A stretch of DNA of 58,000 nt from Cryptomeria japonica. Its lineage: Eukaryota; Streptophyta; Pinopsida; Cupressales; Cupressaceae. The stretch lies in the NCBI RefSeq assembly GCF_030272615.1, contig NC_081410.1:123625640-123683639 (forward strand). The letters run 5' to 3'. A model generated the notes under the pieces. That model did no database searches and was not told the DNA's origin. It was given only the letters and a program-made list of their open reading frames with translations. Positions 54,216 through 58,000 of this stretch are shown piece after piece. Both the position numbers and the translations under genes were made by a program. Within the stretch, counting starts at the first letter, position 1; each line of letters opens with the position of its first letter.

Positions 54216-56088
54216 ATTTTAAAGATTTACATCTAAAAAGACTTTAATTTTAGTCGTCCATTTAAACAAATTGAAATGGAGTTACCTTCAAATTTTGTAC
54301 TCTATTATTTAGATAGTTGGTACATAATTTATTTGTTGCTGAAGTAATAGTTATTACAATTTGTATTTTTTCTGGCCATTAAAATACCAATTATTTTTAT
54401 TTAAGCTCTTATAATCAATGCTACATGGAAGCAAATGATGTAGAAATTTATGAGTCTATTCGATGGACTTGTGCAACTGATCCTTTTACTTTTCGACAAA
54501 CAATTTGCATCCTTCATGTTCAGTATGGAAGTGCCCCATTAACATATGCTCAATAAAATCTTATTTGTTAGTACCTCATTTTAGCTATTTTCTTGCATTG
54601 GTAACTTGGGCAATAAAAAAGTAGACAACTTTGCTAATGTTTGGTGACTTGATGATTTTCAAGTATTTTTGTTATTTTAAAAAAAGTTTTGCAACTAAAA
54701 ACTAATATAGAAAAAAAAAATAGATGTCCATTCTTAACTTTTGGAAAATTAATGTTGGAAAGAAAATATATGATAATGCTTGTGGTTTCAACGTCTAGTT
54801 GTAAGTTCCTTGTCAAGAATTCTATTTGTTATTTTGTATAATGTTGTTTAGGTACAGTTGTTTCATTATTTTTTTTTTTTTTAAGTTTTCAGCTTGTCAT
54901 GCTGTAATCTTTGCTATATTTTATATAATGATTTCTCTTTGCAAGTTTTTAACATGTAATTTGTATTCTTTCAATAAATAAATAAATAAAATTAGGGTAT
55001 TGTCATGTTGTAAGTTAATATTTCATAAAATTTAATTCATGTAGTTGAGAATAAGTAATTTTATGTAATGTTTACACAATATTCCACATAACATAATTTT
55101 GAGTGTTCATTGATATTATTTTGTAATGTGGGTTTCTATACTTTTTATCTTGCTAATGGTGGTATTAGAGTCCATGGTGGGAAATATATTGGATGGAAGT
55201 AATGTGGAGATTAGTAGCATTTTAAAGGAAGAGAAATGTCTCGTTTTTTCACTTAATGGTTGTTATTTATTTTTTGAATGTTGAAATCTATTTTCAATCC
55301 ATTGAAGATATTGCAATTTATTAATTTTCGCATGAATTGTGACATATATTTATTTAAAGGTTATTCTCCTTTGTATTGACTAAAATACTGGACTATGATT
55401 TTTGGGAGCTAAAAGTAAATTGAATTTATTACAAATCTACTAAACAACACATATTGAAAGTATTGGTAATGTGGTGTTGATTTCATAATTTAAATGTAAA
55501 TTATTTATTGATAAAAGGATAATACACACTTTGCAATGATTATTTATAATATATTAGAAAGGCATTTTAAATTACAAATTAACATTAAGCATTGAACTTT
55601 TACATTTAATGGTGTCAAAGGCTGTAAATGTGTGTGGGGGCATAAGTAGTATTAAATGGGGCATTTAAAAAGGGTTCTATTGATTAGAGTTGTGAGAAAG
55701 CACTTTCTCTAGATTTTGTTAAAAAATAAACAAAATCTTTACATTATTTTTGGAAAGTGTTGCCATGTGAGTTGAAGTAGATGCTACAACTCTAATTCTT
55801 AATGAAGGAATCTAATCCAACAAAGGTATTTAAAATAATGGATATGGAGCCCATATTTGAATATTAGTACAATTAAAAGTTTTATTTTTTTAGACACAAT
55901 TTATATCTAGTTTATTTCAATCTTGTACTATTTACATTACAATGGGTTTCACAAGGAGTATACAGAAAGGGAATTAAAAAAGGTCTAATGTATATTTTTT
56001 ATTTAATTTTGGTAAATATGTATTGATTATATAGTGATAAAATCTCTTTTATATCTTTGAAATGTAATTTTTTTTATTATTTAGACAA
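54216..56088. other. AT-rich stretch, no gene seen
   Basis: About 1.9 kb without long frames. Poly(T) at 54871 and an AATAAATAAATAAATAAA tract near 54975. No LTR or TIR pair found. Confidence 0.45.
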
Positions 56089-56230
56089 AAAAAAGTTAAG
56101 AATAATTACAATTAGAAGATGAGTTGGTAATCAAAGTAAGTGAGGGAGCTAGGTTTATATAGATCTCAAGTTCAACCCTCTATTAGTCTTTTTATTGAAG
56201 TATACATCATGTTAAACAAGAATGTAAGTC
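56089..56230 (+). mobile_element. Possible tRNA-derived SINE
   Basis: AGATGAGTTGGTAATC (about 56117-56132) resembles an A box, and CAAGTTCAACCCTC (56167-56180) a B box, about 50 bases apart as in tRNA-type polymerase III promoters. GAGGGAGCTAGGTTTATATAG between them resembles plant SINEs of the Au/TS type as I remember them. No clear tail or target duplication. Confidence 0.4.
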
Positions 56231-56259
56231 AAAGTCATTTGTTGTGAGAAGAAATATCT

Positions 56260-57970
56260 TAAGTGAAGTGATAAAATAGGATTGTAAATGCACTTACCTA
56301 CGAATAGGTCCTAATATGGCATGCCCCACCATGAGGCCCAGAGGACTAAAACAAAATAGACAATGAAAAAGTGAATAATTTTTTTTATATAAATTACATT
56401 ACACATGCATAGTGATTCATATAACAAGATGAATAATGGTACACATATAACAACTAGCAACCGTTCCCAAGGCCCAATAACAATGCAACACAAGGTTGAA
56501 CATCATCCATAGATCCAACAAAGAACTGCTATACAAATAACAACATTGATCATTACATAGGTACAAGATACATATCACATTTCTAAAGGATATACATATG
56601 ATCATCAAATACATTACAATGGATCCTTAAGATACAAATCTCCAAGAGTCCCATGATGGGATGAATACATGAATTTGGTAGAATAATAACAATCTTCAAT
56701 CTTTTCACGAGCCTCCTCGAACATGCTGCGGAAAGAGCCAAACTCAATGGGTATGAATAACACTCCACCCAACCATGTGGTACCATAAGGTCCACCCCCC
56801 GTGCTAGGAGGTAGCAGCCAAACCCATAAAGTGGAAGCAAACATACAAGGGTACTATCATGACTCGCAAAAGAAACAACAAAACTATACTCACAAGAGGT
56901 TCGCAATAGAGTCCACAATACAGAAAACACATGAGGCTCACAAAAGAATCAACAAGACATAATACACATGAGACTCACAATGGTAACATCAGAGGGGTCA
57001 CAAACGTTAAACCACTTAATTCCAAAGGTTCAAAACAATCCACAAGAGAAAACATAAGTCATTGCTAGGAAACAATAGGGAAGAGTGTCATCACTAGGTT
57101 GTCATGAGTTACCCTGGTAGGTCTTCACTAGGTCTCGACCCCCATCTTGGGTTACCCTAGTGACCTCTCCCGACCTCTGACCCCCATACAAACACTAGTA
57201 GACCACAACAACCTTTCATGGAGACAAGATTGGTGTAAGTCATTCCAGACCCTTCTCTACTAACCCCAAACATATACGAGTGTTTGCGGACAAAAGAGGC
57301 AACAAAGAGTTATCTTTATTAATGTGAACTAACTACCCACCCAACTTCATTAATTAATATTATCACTTGATTACAAAACTCTCATTGAGTTACCTTGGCG
57401 ACCACTTTGGGTCTTGGCCCCTAATGAAAGCCACTCCCCCAAGATTGCACCTAGGAATCCAAGCAACACCATAGATCAACCGGAAATCTCAGGATGGTGA
57501 CTCACCAAAATACCATAGCAAGGCTTGACCCTCTTGCTAGAATAAGATAACATACAGGGAGAATCCAATGTAGGCTAGGAAACACCATCTAGCTTCCAAA
57601 ACATACAGGACTTGAACAAATTTCATCAAGAAGAGAAGCATGACTTAATCAAATAATGAATTCCATAAACTCCCTTACTAAGCCTTTGGAAAGCTAACAC
57701 TTATAACCACACATCTGAGTATCCCCACAATGCAAGACAAGAACTAGAAACAAAAGCAAGGTCTCATTATGACAAATACAAACAAGTTCATTCAAATCCA
57801 CCAAAGAGACCATATTAAAACATGTACAACAAAAGGTTCCAAATCGACATTGATTCCAATAATCCACTTCTTCTTATTAATTTATAAACGTTGCAATTTA
57901 TTCCTACAAATTTGTCTTCATTAAATTAATCAACTACATATTAAATGAAGATTAACCCAGTTCATAAGAA
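56260..57970. other. Repetitive-looking non-coding region, unassigned
   Basis: Less AT-rich than the preceding part. GAGTTACCCTGGTAGG (57106), GGTTACCCTAGTGACC (57162) and GAGTTACCTTGGCGACC (57388) share a core, and GACCCCCAT recurs nearby. This looks like an LTR-type sequence, but no ends were found. The minus-strand frames at 56583-56930 and nearby overlap each other and show no family pattern. Confidence 0.4.
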
Positions 57971-57973
57971 GAC

Positions 57974-58000
57974 ATATATATATATATATATATATATATA
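57974..58000. repeat. (AT)n microsatellite running off the window end
   Basis: At least 13 AT units up to the last base of the window. Confidence 0.95.

Noticed and set aside
56583-56930. 115-residue minus-strand frame with hydrophobic segments
   Set aside because: Overlapping frames of similar length in the same place and no recognisable family; probably chance.

Overview
The window looks like nuclear DNA from a plant with a very large, repeat-filled genome. A conifer or other gymnosperm is my best guess, based on decayed Ty1/copia and Ty3/gypsy retrotransposons nested in each other, long AT-rich gene-free stretches, many local tandem duplications and plant-only gene families (laccase, PLS-type PPR). 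The taxon is inference. I see no intact host gene and no bacterial, organellar or rRNA features.

Layout. 1-1085 and 8194-10688 are parts of the internal region of a minus-strand Ty3/gypsy-like element, split by a complete 7.1 kb minus-strand Ty1/copia element (1090-8188) with two LTRs, a primer-binding site, a polypurine tract and a near-matching target-site duplication. Part of an LTR of the gypsy-like element follows (10689 to about 11540). A plus-strand copia remnant with gag, protease and a 3' LTR but no integrase or reverse transcriptase fills about 11549-14014. A solo LTR related to the big copia element lies at 14780-15919. From 17.4 to 20.2 kb are two unidentified ORF remnants ending in a poly(A) run, followed by a ~265 bp tandem repeat (20.25-20.92 kb). 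A decayed long ORF with a G-patch-like segment and a coiled coil occupies 21283-24165. A second copy of the gypsy-like segment (24530-26945) and a heavily decayed plus-strand copia pol (27330-30820, itself split by a 686 bp TIR element) come next.

From 30.8 to 34.9 kb there is only AT-rich sequence. A 3.6 kb LTR-like unit with a perfect 5 bp target duplication (34889-38504) contains a CpG-rich island, an AT microsatellite and three different minisatellites. From 38.5 to 46 kb there are local duplications, a PPR pseudogene (about 43940-44490) and a laccase pseudogene (45302-46070). A (TG)32/(CA)31 inverted microsatellite pair lies at 46.6 kb, and a complex GC-richer satellite array of about 16 units at 47.1-50.4 kb. 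The last 7.5 kb is AT-rich with a diverged ~60 bp repeat and a possible tRNA-derived SINE.

Nothing here forms a working pathway. The window records nested insertion and decay: gypsy first, then copia into it; copia pol first, then a DNA element into it; and host gene fragments that were duplicated and broken. The least explained items are the G-patch/coiled-coil ORF, the unidentified ORF pair near a tandem array, the copia remnant with a non-pol second ORF, and the 3.6 kb LTR-like unit.
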